A stretch of DNA of 19,340 nucleotides, from the NCBI GenBank assembly GCA_045580165.1, contig JAZNNG010000033.1, positions 1-19,340 on the forward strand. Reading direction: 5' to 3'. Below are positions 8,452 through 15,959 of this stretch, one piece after another. Numbering within the stretch: the first letter of the stretch is position 1; the number at the start of each line of letters is the position of its first letter. Position numbers and translations under genes: made by a program. The notes beneath the pieces were generated by a model that was not told the DNA's origin, did not search any database, and was given only the letters and a program-made list of their open reading frames with translations. This DNA comes from UBA4717 sp045580165 (GTDB lineage Bacteria; Bacillota; Clostridia; Oscillospirales; CAG-272).

Positions 8452-9864
8452 ATGGTATTCAGCAGTCTCGTATTTTTATTCAGATTTCTCCCGTTGGTGC
8501 TACTCCTTTATTTCATAGTACCGAAATGGGCTAAAAATTCAATACTTTTCTTTTCAAGTCTTATTTTCTATGCTTGGGGAGAGCCTGTATACGTGGTGCT
8601 GATGCTCTTTTCAACCGTGGTGGACTTTTTCCACGGTATGCTCGTATACAAATTCAAAAATGAAGGGCGTATGGGCGCCGCAAAGACGACGCTCATCGTC
8701 GACATCATTATAAACCTCACGCTTCTCGGATTTTTTAAGTATTCGGGATTTGTGGTAAACACAATAAACTCGGTGTTCGGTCTGGCAATACCGTTTAAGG
8801 GAGTGGCGCTTCCTATCGGCATTTCGTTCTATACCTTCCAGACCATGTCCTATACCATCGACATTTACAGAGGCGACGCAAAGCCTCAGAAAAACATTAT
8901 TTCCTTCGGCGCGTACGTTGCGCTTTTCCCCCAGCTTATCGCGGGTCCGATAGTGCAGTACAACACTATCGCAGAGCAGTTAGTTGAGCCGAAGATACAC
9001 CTTGATAACTTTACAAGCGGTATTATGCGCTTTACGGTGGGACTCGGAAAGAAGATACTTCTCGCCAACACCGCAGGCGAAATATTCGATTCACTCACCG
9101 CAGGCGGAACTGCGGGAATGTCCGCGCTCGGCGCGTGGCTTGCTATTATAGCATACTCGTTCCAGATATTCTTCGATTTCTCGGGATACTCGGATATGGC
9201 TATCGGACTCGGCAGAGTATTCGGCTTTGAGTTCCTCGAGAACTTTAACTACCCCTATATGTCAAAGAGCATAACGGAATTCTGGAGAAGATGGCATATA
9301 TCTCTCGGAAGCTGGTTCAGGGATTACGTTTATATCCCTCTCGGCGGAAGCCGTGCGGGCAAATTCAAGCAAATAAGAAATATCGCTATCGTGTGGCTCC
9401 TTACGGGAGTATGGCACGGAGCCAACTGGAACTTCATTTTTTGGGGAGTTTACTACGGAGCGCTTCTGCTTATCGAAAAGCTCTTCCTTATGAGGTATCT
9501 GAAGAAGGCACCTGCGTTTGTTTCACACATATATACACTTCTTATAGTAATTTTCGGCTGGGTGTTCTTCGTATTCGAGTCCACTCCCGACATTATGGGC
9601 TTTTACAAGTCAATGTTCGGCGCGAACGGACTTTCTGACCCGACCGCGCTTTATACTCTCGTTAATAACATTCTGCTTCTTGCGGTATTCGCTCTTGCGT
9701 CGACCGATATTCCGAAAAAGCTTTTTACAAGGCTTGTCGGCAAGGTGCAGACCCCTGCAGTTTACGCAGGTGTGAGAATCGCTTACGTTTCGCTTATCGT
9801 GGTTATCGGAACCGCTTACCTTGTAAACTCGTCCTATAACCCGTTCTTGTACTTCAGATTCTGA
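8452..9864 (+). CDS. MBOAT O-acyltransferase, AlgI-like
   Basis: Membrane-bound O-acyltransferase of 470 residues with about eleven membrane segments. It would carry an acyl group, usually acetyl, across the membrane for attachment to an exported polymer. Family features are IFYAWGEPVYV (38-48), PIGISFYTFQTMSYTIDIYRG (121-141), FFDFSGYSDMAIGLG, the block WRRWHISLGSWFRDYVYIPLGG (His 282) and the catalytic motif LTGVWHGANW with His 322. ATG 8452 follows GGAG (8442-8445) at six bases. The DHHW protein begins 19 bases after the stop. This pair is the Gram-positive counterpart of AlgI with AlgJ/AlgX. No DltA or DltC genes are in view, so D-alanylation is not favoured. Confidence 0.9.
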   Translation: MVFSSLVFLFRFLPLVLLLYFIVPKWAKNSILFFSSLIFYAWGEPVYVVLMLFSTVVDFFHGMLVYKFKNEGRMGAAKTTLIVDIIINLTLLGFFKYSGFVVNTINSVFGLAIPFKGVALPIGISFYTFQTMSYTIDIYRGDAKPQKNIISFGAYVALFPQLIAGPIVQYNTIAEQLVEPKIHLDNFTSGIMRFTVGLGKKILLANTAGEIFDSLTAGGTAGMSALGAWLAIIAYSFQIFFDFSGYSDMAIGLGRVFGFEFLENFNYPYMSKSITEFWRRWHISLGSWFRDYVYIPLGGSRAGKFKQIRNIAIVWLLTGVWHGANWNFIFWGVYYGALLLIEKLFLMRYLKKAPAFVSHIYTLLIVIFGWVFFVFESTPDIMGFYKSMFGANGLSDPTALYTLVNNILLLAVFALASTDIPKKLFTRLVGKVQTPAVYAGVRIAYVSLIVVIGTAYLVNSSYNPFLYFRF

Positions 9865-9883
9865 GAAGGGGGGACGAAATATT

Positions 9884-11020
9884 ATGAAAAAAGCTAAAAT
9901 AATCGTTTGCGTCTTTTTCTTCACGTTGCTTGCGGCGTTGACTTTTGCAAGTATGGTAAACCCCGTGAGAGACAGCTCGGAGAGCGAAAACAGACCGCTT
10001 GCGCAGATGCCCGAATTTTCGCTTGAAGCCATCTTTGGCGGAGAATTCACAAAGGGCTACGAGGACTTCGTTACCGACCAGTTCGTGTGGCGTGACGCGT
10101 GGATAAATATAAAGTCGAGAGTCGAAAGACTTCTCGGTAAGACCTCATCCAACGGCGTGTACTTTGGAAAGGACGGCTACTTTATCGAAAGAGTTAACGA
10201 AAACGATATTGATAAGGAGCAGCTTGATAAAAACATAAGTCAGCTCGAAAAATTCCTTGAAAATATGACGCCCGAGATCAAAAATAAGCCTGTTATCGCG
10301 ATCGCTCCCGTGGCGGCGATGATCCTCACGAATAAGCTTCCGTGGCTTGCCGACGAGTATGATTGGGATACGCTTTTCGATGGATTGTCCGAGAAATTCG
10401 GCGACTCGTTTGTTGACCTACGTCCCGTGCTCAGAGCAAATAAGGACGATTATATCTACTACCGTACCGACCACCATTGGACGACAGACGGCGCGTATCT
10501 TGCTTACACTGAGCTCATAAAGGGCTTTGGCTTTGAGCCGCTTTCAAAGGACGAATTTGAAAGGGTAGAGGTAAGCGATGCCTTCCTCGGCACGGTTATT
10601 GCAAAGCTCAACATCAAGTCGGATACCGATACGATAGTCAGGTACGAGCCTAAGGAAAATAATAAGGTCGAGCTGAGTTATAATAACGGAGCGCAGATCA
10701 CAGACAGCTTCTACAATGAAGATAAGCTTTTAACAAGAGATAAGTACGCGTACTTCCTCGGTGACAATACGGCGCTTATCGAGGTCGAAACCGAGATCGA
10801 GAACGGCAGAGTTCTTATCATGGCAAAGGACTCTTACGCTAACTGTATGTTACCGATGCTGGCGTGCCATTTCGAGAAGATATACGTTATCGATATGAGA
10901 TATTTCAACGCAGGAATGGTGTCGTATACGAAGCAGATAGGCGACGTTACCGACGCGCTCGTGCTTTATAACGCAAGCGGCTTTACTTCTGCAAAGGCGC
11001 TTGTAAAGCTTTATAACTGA
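9884..11020 (+). CDS. DHHW family protein, AlgX/AlgJ-like SGNH-type O-acetyltransferase partner
   Basis: Exported, membrane-tethered 378-residue protein expected to finish acyl transfer from the MBOAT partner to a surface polymer. A single N-terminal membrane segment (about 5-24) is followed by the ENRPLAQMPEFS motif (35-46) and the VTDQFVWRDAW motif (63-73) typical of the family. The name-giving motif DHHW is at 196-199 within YYRTDHHWTTDGAYLAY and supplies the D-x-H pair. AKDSYAN near 314-320 gives the candidate nucleophile Ser 317, as in AlgX. The start ATG 9884 has a strong G-rich site (9867-9874) about nine bases upstream. A terminator follows directly, so it ends the operon. The polymer modified is not identifiable. 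Confidence 0.85.
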   Translation: MKKAKIIVCVFFFTLLAALTFASMVNPVRDSSESENRPLAQMPEFSLEAIFGGEFTKGYEDFVTDQFVWRDAWINIKSRVERLLGKTSSNGVYFGKDGYFIERVNENDIDKEQLDKNISQLEKFLENMTPEIKNKPVIAIAPVAAMILTNKLPWLADEYDWDTLFDGLSEKFGDSFVDLRPVLRANKDDYIYYRTDHHWTTDGAYLAYTELIKGFGFEPLSKDEFERVEVSDAFLGTVIAKLNIKSDTDTIVRYEPKENNKVELSYNNGAQITDSFYNEDKLLTRDKYAYFLGDNTALIEVETEIENGRVLIMAKDSYANCMLPMLACHFEKIYVIDMRYFNAGMVSYTKQIGDVTDALVLYNASGFTSAKALVKLYN

Positions 11021-11024
11021 ATTT

Positions 11025-11059
11025 AAAACGGGGTGGTGAAAGTGTCCACCCCGTTTTTT
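11025..11059 (+). terminator. Intrinsic terminator after the DHHW gene
   Basis: A stem pairs AAAACGGGGTGG (11025-11036) with CCACCCCGTTTT (11046-11057), 12 bp, around a 9-base loop, with T at 11054-11059. It starts four bases after the DHHW stop and closes the acylation block. Confidence 0.93.
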
Positions 11060-11078
11060 GATTGGTGTCTTTATGAAT

Positions 11079-11104
11079 GGGTCGCGGCAGACGTCGACCC
11101 CTAC
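11079..11104. repeat. Possible dispersed intergenic repeat
   Basis: GGGTCG (11079-11084) and CGACCC (11095-11100) form an imperfect palindrome around CGGCAGACGT, followed by CTAC. Its GC-rich makeup contrasts with the AT-rich surroundings and it resembles REP-like intergenic units of gut Clostridia. Only one copy is in this window, so repeat status is a guess. The rest of 11060-11150 shows nothing else. Confidence 0.3.
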
Positions 11105-11157
11105 AAGTAAAACAAACGATTTTAACCATCAAAACTAAAATGTATTTCTCAAAACTC

Positions 11158-11185
11158 TTGCATTTCATCAAATTTGTGATATAAT
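11158..11185 (+). promoter_or_regulatory. Extended -10 promoter for upp
   Basis: TATAAT at 11180-11185 is preceded by TGA (11177-11179), a full extended -10 element. A weak -35 (TTGCAT, 11158-11163) lies 16 bases upstream. The start of transcription would be near 11192, about 25 bases before the upp ATG, leaving room only for the AGGAGG site. Confidence 0.8.
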
Positions 11186-11216
11186 ATATGTGATATAAAA
11201 ATAGGAGGACTTTGAA

Positions 11217-11846
11217 ATGAGTACACTTCATATTATCGACCATCCCCTGATTCAGCATAAGCTTACAATAATGAGAAGCAAGAAGACGGGAAGCAAGGAC
11301 TTCCGCGAGCTTCTTGATGAGATCGCAATGCTTATGGGCTACGAGCTTACACGCGATCTTCCCCTCAAGGAAATAGAGATAGAAACACCAGTTTCCAAGA
11401 TGAAGGCGAAGACCATCGCAGGTAAGAAGCTTGCAATCGTTCCGATACTTCGCGCAGGACTCGGTATGGTGGACGGACTCTTGAGCCTCGTTCCCGTTGC
11501 CAAGGTGGGTCACATAGGCCTTTACAGAGACCCCGACACACATATGCCCGTTGAATATTACTGCAAGCTCCCCTTCGACATTGAAGAAAGAATAGTTATC
11601 GTGGTCGACCCTATGCTCGCAACGGGCGGAAGCGCGGCTGACGCACTTCAGATGCTCAAGGACAAGGGCTGTACCAATCTTCGCCTTATGTGCCTCGTCG
11701 GCGCACCTGAGGGCGTCAAGAAGGTTCAGGAGGCTCACCCCGACGTTGACATTTTTATCGCAGCGCTTGACGAAAAGCTTAACGATCACGCGTACATAGT
11801 TCCCGGACTCGGCGACGCGGGCGACAGACTTTTCGGCACGAAATAA
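11217..11846 (+). CDS. upp: Uracil phosphoribosyltransferase
   Basis: Converts uracil and PRPP to UMP in pyrimidine salvage; cytosolic. It has 209 residues, the normal family length. The N terminus HIIDHPLIQHKLTIMR, the middle AIVPILRAGLGMVDGLL, the PRPP-binding loop VDPMLATGGSA (130-140) and the C-terminal GLGDAGDRLFGTK are all diagnostic. The start ATG 11217 follows AGGAGG (11203-11208) at eight bases. Its promoter lies directly upstream and rluA and the LtaS-like gene follow on the same strand. I see no PyrR-type attenuator in the short leader. Confidence 0.97.
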   Translation: MSTLHIIDHPLIQHKLTIMRSKKTGSKDFRELLDEIAMLMGYELTRDLPLKEIEIETPVSKMKAKTIAGKKLAIVPILRAGLGMVDGLLSLVPVAKVGHIGLYRDPDTHMPVEYYCKLPFDIEERIVIVVDPMLATGGSAADALQMLKDKGCTNLRLMCLVGAPEGVKKVQEAHPDVDIFIAALDEKLNDHAYIVPGLGDAGDRLFGTK

Positions 11847-11865
11847 GCAAAGACAAATAAGAGTA

Positions 11866-11900
11866 TCAAGGGGTGTGTTGCTTGGCAATATACCCTTTGA
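11866..11900 (+). other. 16-bp hairpin between upp and the RluA gene
   Basis: Bases 11866-11881 pair with 11885-11900 along all 16 positions (13 Watson-Crick, 3 G-U) around a TTG loop. It is not followed by a T run on either strand, so it is not an ordinary terminator. It ends six bases before the AAGGA site of the next gene. It may be an mRNA processing or stability element, or the remnant of a palindromic repeat. Confidence 0.6.
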
Positions 11901-11916
11901 CTGATTAAGGAAGAAT

Positions 11917-12873
11917 ATGCGGACCTTATATATAGGCAAAAACGACGCGGGGCAGAGGCTCGATAAGTTTATCATCAAGACCTTAAAGGCGTTCCCAATG
12001 TCGCTTTTATATAAATCAATACGCACCAAAAAGATAAAGGTAAACAGAAAGCGCACAGAGGCAGGCTATATTCTGTGCGAGGGTGACACCGTGGAAATGT
12101 TCATTTCCGAGGAGTTCTTCGCCGCAGACGCAAGCGACAACGCGTTTATGCGCTTAAAGCCCAATATCGACGTTATTTACGAGGACGAAAACATTATTCT
12201 CGTAAATAAACAACCCGGACTTATAGTTCACTCGGACGAAAACGAGGAGGTCAATACCCTCATAAGTCACATCAAGGCTTACCTTTACCGTAAGGGCGAG
12301 TATGACCCGAACGCAGAGCAGTCGTTTGCTCCCGCGCTTTGTAACCGTATTGACAGAAACACGGGCGGCATCGTTATCGGTGCAAAGACCGCCGCGTCGC
12401 TCAGATTTTTCAATGAAAAAATCAAAAAACGTGAGCTTGATAAGCTTTATCTATGCGCGGTACACGGAAAAATGCCCGCAAAGGAGCAGACTCTATGCGG
12501 CTTTCTCAAAAAGGACGGAGATAACAATCTCGTCGATATAAAGACGAAAAAGCTCTCGGGATATAAGGAGATTGTAACAAAATATAAGGTCTTGAAGGAA
12601 AAAAGAGGACTGTCGCTTCTTGAGGTAGAGCTGATAACGGGTAAAACGCATCAGATACGCGCCCATCTCTCGTCTATCGGACATCCGCTTCTCGGCGACG
12701 GCAAATACGGCGTCAACCGCGACGACCGTAAGGCAGGATATTCGTATCAGGCACTCTACGCCTATAAGCTTCGTATGTCCTTTGAAAAAAGCGGAAACGA
12801 GTTCGATTATCTGTCGGGACAAATTTTCTCGGTGGATGATTCAAAAATATATTTTCTTAAAGAATTTGAATGA
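11917..12873 (+). CDS. RluA-family RNA pseudouridine synthase
   Basis: Converts specific uridines in rRNA or tRNA to pseudouridine. The 318-residue protein starts with an S4-like RNA-binding domain (about 10-65; RLDKFIIKTLKAFPMSLLYKSIRTKKIKVN pattern), followed by the catalytic domain. The active-site motif reads CNRIDRNTGG (142-151) with the catalytic Asp at 146; the usual form is HRLDxxTSG. GKTHQIRAHLSSIGHPLLGDGKYG is the second hallmark. ATG 11917 follows AAGGA (11907-11911) at five bases. Target position cannot be assigned; RluC and RluD are the closest subfamilies by layout. The stop overlaps the next gene as ATGA. Confidence 0.9.
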   Translation: MRTLYIGKNDAGQRLDKFIIKTLKAFPMSLLYKSIRTKKIKVNRKRTEAGYILCEGDTVEMFISEEFFAADASDNAFMRLKPNIDVIYEDENIILVNKQPGLIVHSDENEEVNTLISHIKAYLYRKGEYDPNAEQSFAPALCNRIDRNTGGIVIGAKTAASLRFFNEKIKKRELDKLYLCAVHGKMPAKEQTLCGFLKKDGDNNLVDIKTKKLSGYKEIVTKYKVLKEKRGLSLLEVELITGKTHQIRAHLSSIGHPLLGDGKYGVNRDDRKAGYSYQALYAYKLRMSFEKSGNEFDYLSGQIFSVDDSKIYFLKEFE

Positions 12874-14912
12874 AAGACGTCTTTCGGGGTATAAAAATGC
12901 CAATAAACGAAACACGGGCGGCAAAGACAAAAGCGCCCGTAAAATACAGAGATATTTCACCTCTTGCCTGCCTTCTTACGTGGATAGGCAGCTCGGCAGG
13001 GGTAAACTTCATACTTGAGTGGCTTCAGAGAGGCTCGATAGTCGGTGCGCTTTCGCACCTGTTTCTGAGCTTTCCGATCTTCCTCATAAATACTGCGCTC
13101 ATAATGGCGACCACCTTCTTTATGCTTATAGTTAAGCGCAAGTGGTTTGCTTTCGCCGTACCTACGGTAGTGTGGCTTATTATAGGTGTCACCAACGCAA
13201 TAGTGCTTGGCTTCAGACCTTTGCCGATATCGGCGTCCGACTTCAGACTCACGGGCGAGGCGACTCAGCTTATCGGACTTTATATGAAGCCATGGCAGAT
13301 ATCGCTCATAGTTATCGGAATCGTTGCGGTGCTTGCGGCAATGGTGCTTCTGTTCCGCTTCGGACCGCGCTACAAGGTGGATTTCAAACGCGATATAAAG
13401 CTTGCGGCGCCAATACTCGTGCTTCTCGCAGTCTACGTTGTTATAATAAGCGTTTTCGATTTCTTCCCTCGCGGAGAGGAAACTCCCAACGAATATTACG
13501 AGAGAAACGGCTTTGCGTATAATTTCTACAAGAGCGCAGGCGCGACGGGCGTAAACCTACCCGATGATTATTCGGACGAAAAGGTCAACACTCTTAAAGA
13601 GGAGCTTAATGCAAGCGAGTCCGAGACGGTGCCTCCCGAAATTCCGATAGAGGAGGATAAGCCGAACATCATCGTTCTTCAGCTTGAATCCTTCTTCGAC
13701 ACTTCGTGGATGCACGGAGTGACCTTGTCGGTCGACGACCCCGTACCGAACTTCAGACGTCTCTGTAACGAGTATCCGAGTGGACTTTTGTACGTGCCCT
13801 CGTACGGCGGCGGTACGTCAAACGTCGAATTCGAGGTGCTCACCGGTATGAACCTCGACCACTTCACGATAGGCGAGTCACCCTACTATACGCTTCTCAA
13901 GGAAAACGTGCTCGGTGACGCCACCCCCTTTAATATGAAGAAAATGGGCTACACCGCCCACGCGATACACAACTACAACGCGCTCTTCTACGAGCGCAAC
14001 AGAGCGTACAGTCACCTCGGCTTTGATACCTTTACTCCTATCGAGTATATGAACGGCTATAAGCGCAACAGCTTAAGCTGGACCAAGGACGATATCCTTC
14101 CCGGTGAGATACTGTCGGCGCTGAAATCGACCGACGGAAGCGACTTCGTGTTCACCGTTTCGGTGCAGGGACACGGACCCTACGCCGGCTACGTCAACCC
14201 GAACGAGTTTGCCGAGTACGTAGACGCCAAAGCGGATAACCTCACCCCCGAAAAGCAGGCGGGGCTCTCCTTCTACGCAAGCACCGCGAAGGAAATGGAC
14301 ACCATGGTCGGCGACCTTATAGATAAGCTTGAGGACTATGACGAGAAGTGCGTGGTAGTAATTTACGGCGACCATCTTCCCGCCATCGACTTCAGCGTGA
14401 ACTATATAAGCGATCATGCGCCCAACGCCTTCACCTCCGAGTACGTTATCTGGTCGAACTACGGACTCGAGGGCGAGGATATGAACCTTGAAACCTATCA
14501 GCTTCTTGCGCAGGTGCAGAAGATGATGGGCACGAGCGAGGGCACCTTGACAAAGTACCATCATAAATATATGGGAACCGACGAATATCAGGAAGGACTC
14601 AAGCTGCTTGAATATTCAATGACGAACGAGGAGGTAGAGGAAACTGCTCCGAGCGAGCTTAAGTATTCCTGCCACCCCGTGAAGATAACTTCTGTGGAAA
14701 TAAAGGACGAATTCATATTCGTTTACGGCGAAAACTTCACTCCCTGCAGTAAGATAGCGGTAGGAGAGGGAGATATACTCGAAACCGAGTTTTCGAGCCC
14801 CGAAAGGCTTGTTGCAAAGCGTACGGGAAGCTTTCTCGATACGGTGGTGTTCGTGGCACAGACAACGCGTGACGGTGCAACCGTGCTTGAATATATAATG
14901 CCCGAGGAATAA
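12870..14912 (+). CDS. LtaS-like phosphoglycerol transferase with extra C-terminal domain
   Basis: Membrane sulfatase-fold enzyme that would polymerise glycerolphosphate from phosphatidylglycerol (lipoteichoic acid synthase family) outside the cell. The 680-residue protein has about five N-terminal membrane segments (32-200), a linker, then the catalytic domain. Metal and catalytic residues visible are Glu 273 (VLQLESFF), the nucleophile Thr 316 (YGGGTSNVEFEVLTG), His 435 (VQGHGPY) and Asp 501-His 502 (IYGDHLP), matching E255, T300, H416 and D475-H476 of Staphylococcus aureus LtaS. Residues 604-680 form an added beta-rich domain with an IPT/TIG-like pattern. ATG 12870 overlaps the rluA stop but lacks a clear ribosome site; ATG 12897 is an alternative (671 residues). 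Confidence 0.88.
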   Translation: MKDVFRGIKMPINETRAAKTKAPVKYRDISPLACLLTWIGSSAGVNFILEWLQRGSIVGALSHLFLSFPIFLINTALIMATTFFMLIVKRKWFAFAVPTVVWLIIGVTNAIVLGFRPLPISASDFRLTGEATQLIGLYMKPWQISLIVIGIVAVLAAMVLLFRFGPRYKVDFKRDIKLAAPILVLLAVYVVIISVFDFFPRGEETPNEYYERNGFAYNFYKSAGATGVNLPDDYSDEKVNTLKEELNASESETVPPEIPIEEDKPNIIVLQLESFFDTSWMHGVTLSVDDPVPNFRRLCNEYPSGLLYVPSYGGGTSNVEFEVLTGMNLDHFTIGESPYYTLLKENVLGDATPFNMKKMGYTAHAIHNYNALFYERNRAYSHLGFDTFTPIEYMNGYKRNSLSWTKDDILPGEILSALKSTDGSDFVFTVSVQGHGPYAGYVNPNEFAEYVDAKADNLTPEKQAGLSFYASTAKEMDTMVGDLIDKLEDYDEKCVVVIYGDHLPAIDFSVNYISDHAPNAFTSEYVIWSNYGLEGEDMNLETYQLLAQVQKMMGTSEGTLTKYHHKYMGTDEYQEGLKLLEYSMTNEEVEETAPSELKYSCHPVKITSVEIKDEFIFVYGENFTPCSKIAVGEGDILETEFSSPERLVAKRTGSFLDTVVFVAQTTRDGATVLEYIMPEE

Positions 14913-14921
14913 AACAAAAAG

Positions 14922-14950
14922 CGTACCGAGCGAATGCTCGGTACGTTTTT
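14922..14950 (+). terminator. Intrinsic terminator after the LtaS-like gene
   Basis: CGTACCGAGC (14922-14931) pairs with GCTCGGTACG (14936-14945) around GAAT, followed by five T (14946-14950). It lies nine bases after the stop and closes the upp-rluA-ltaS-like unit. Bases upstream of the left arm are A-rich, so it could also act on the opposite strand. Confidence 0.93.
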
Positions 14951-15062
14951 GTGTATAAAGAAAGCCCGCGTGTCGTGGTGGGAGTTGGCGGTGACTACTG
15001 CGGTGAAGACAAAAGCAAAATGGCAAAGAACTATGTAATAAGCATTTATATCACCTTTTTAT

Positions 15063-15086
15063 AGCCTTCCCCTTGAAGGGAAGGCT
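15063..15086. repeat. Hairpin resembling a Clostridia intergenic repeat
   Basis: AGCCTTCCC (15063-15071) pairs with GGGAAGGCT (15078-15086) around CTTGAA. It is not followed by a T tract. Similar CCTTCCC-GGGAAGG units are scattered between genes in many gut Clostridia genomes, from general recollection; only one copy is here. Bases 14951-15060 hold nothing else I can support. Confidence 0.35.
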
Positions 15087-15133
15087 TTGAATCACTAATG
15101 TTTAGTAAGCATCAAAAATATAAACAAAAACTA

Positions 15134-15162
15134 TTGAAAACCGTCACGAAATAGTGTATTAT
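15134..15162 (+). promoter_or_regulatory. Promoter of the small membrane protein gene
   Basis: TTGAAA (15134-15139) and TATTAT (15157-15162) are separated by exactly 17 bases, each close to the housekeeping consensus. Transcription would start near 15169, so the leader is only about 18 bases and consists mostly of the ribosome site AGGAGGG (15174-15180). Confidence 0.8.
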
Positions 15163-15186
15163 AGAAATAGAAAAGGAGGGTTATTA

Positions 15187-15726
15187 ATGAATCGGTTTAA
15201 GGAAATTATCAGACAATCGGGGCTTCTTTTTCTCGGATTAGTAGGGTATATGTGGGTCGGATTGTTAATCGCTGACGGCTTGCTTATTATAATTGTTAGC
15301 CTTACTTTTACAATTTCTCCGTTTATCGACCGAATGTGCCGCATTGTTGGATATATTACTGTTCTATCAATTGCCATGGCAGTATGCTCCTCAAGAATAT
15401 CGTATAAGAAAAAGAGTTTTTGTCTTTGGGAAACGATTGCTTCAGCAGGATTGATGTGTATTTATCAAATGTCGGTTGCTCCTATTTTTAATTTTGCTAT
15501 GTATATTTCCGGGGCTGCCTGGTATTTGGGCGAAATATTTTGCGGGGGTGCAAATACTCCCGTTGGTCAGGTTGGATATGCTCCTGCGAGGTGCTATGTG
15601 TTGGGTATGTTGATCTGTGATGCTTTTTACATTGTTGCTATAGTTATCGGAGCATATATCGGGTATAGGAGTAGACAGAGCTTTGCTAAAAAGTTGACTG
15701 AAAAGACACCAACGCCTCGGAAGTAG
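15187..15726 (+). CDS. Hypothetical integral membrane protein, about four helices
   Basis: I do not recognise this 179-residue protein. It has a short basic N terminus (MNRFKEIIRQSG), about four hydrophobic segments (roughly 12-38, 47-67, 78-105 and 138-160) and a basic C-terminal tail rich in Lys and Thr. A glycine-rich stretch with FCGGANTPVGQVGYAP lies between the third and fourth helices and may be an outside loop. ATG 15187 is chosen because AGGAGGG ends six bases upstream; the in-frame GTG at 15154 lies inside the promoter. It stands alone: own promoter, terminators or hairpins on both sides. Codon use is more AT-rich than in the genes before 15 kb, as in the genes after it. Confidence 0.7.
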   Translation: MNRFKEIIRQSGLLFLGLVGYMWVGLLIADGLLIIIVSLTFTISPFIDRMCRIVGYITVLSIAMAVCSSRISYKKKSFCLWETIASAGLMCIYQMSVAPIFNFAMYISGAAWYLGEIFCGGANTPVGQVGYAPARCYVLGMLICDAFYIVAIVIGAYIGYRSRQSFAKKLTEKTPTPRK

Positions 15727-15870
15727 AAGTGTTTCTTGCTTCTATGGATTTTTCCTCTGATGCAACGAATAAATACATTATATTCTTTGGAAATGTAACT
15801 TACTATTTCGAGGATTTTAGAACGAGTAGTCCAACACAGTTGGTACTTATATAACTAATATAAAACACCA

Positions 15871-15904
15871 CCGCCGAGAGTAACCGTTTGGTCGCTCTCG
15901 GCGG
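15871..15904. repeat. GC-rich hairpin, left copy flanking the sigma-like gene
   Basis: CCGCCGAGAGTAACC (15871-15885) pairs with GGTCGCTCTCGGCGG (15890-15904) around GTTT, 15 positions with one mismatch and one G-U. Only three T follow, so it would be a weak terminator for the membrane protein gene. A close relative stands at 17675-17706 after the sigma-like gene. The rest of 15727-15870 has only a possible 36-codon reading frame without a ribosome site. Confidence 0.7.
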
Positions 15905-15912
15905 TTTCGTTA

Positions 15913-15941
15913 TAGACTAATTCACAAAGTTATGATATAAT
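15913..15941 (+). promoter_or_regulatory. Housekeeping-type promoter of the sigma-like gene
   Basis: TAGACT (15913-15918) and TATAAT (15936-15941) are 17 bases apart, and TGA directly before the -10 makes it an extended -10 element. Transcription would start near 15948, giving a leader of about 86 bases. The -10 core (TATGATATAAT) is identical to that of the metG T-box promoter. Confidence 0.75.
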
Positions 15942-15959
15942 TACAAAAATCTCATTTCA

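Noticed and set aside
15744..15854. 36-codon ATG frame after the membrane protein gene
   Set aside because: No ribosome site and no family likeness; kept only as part of a possible frameshift.
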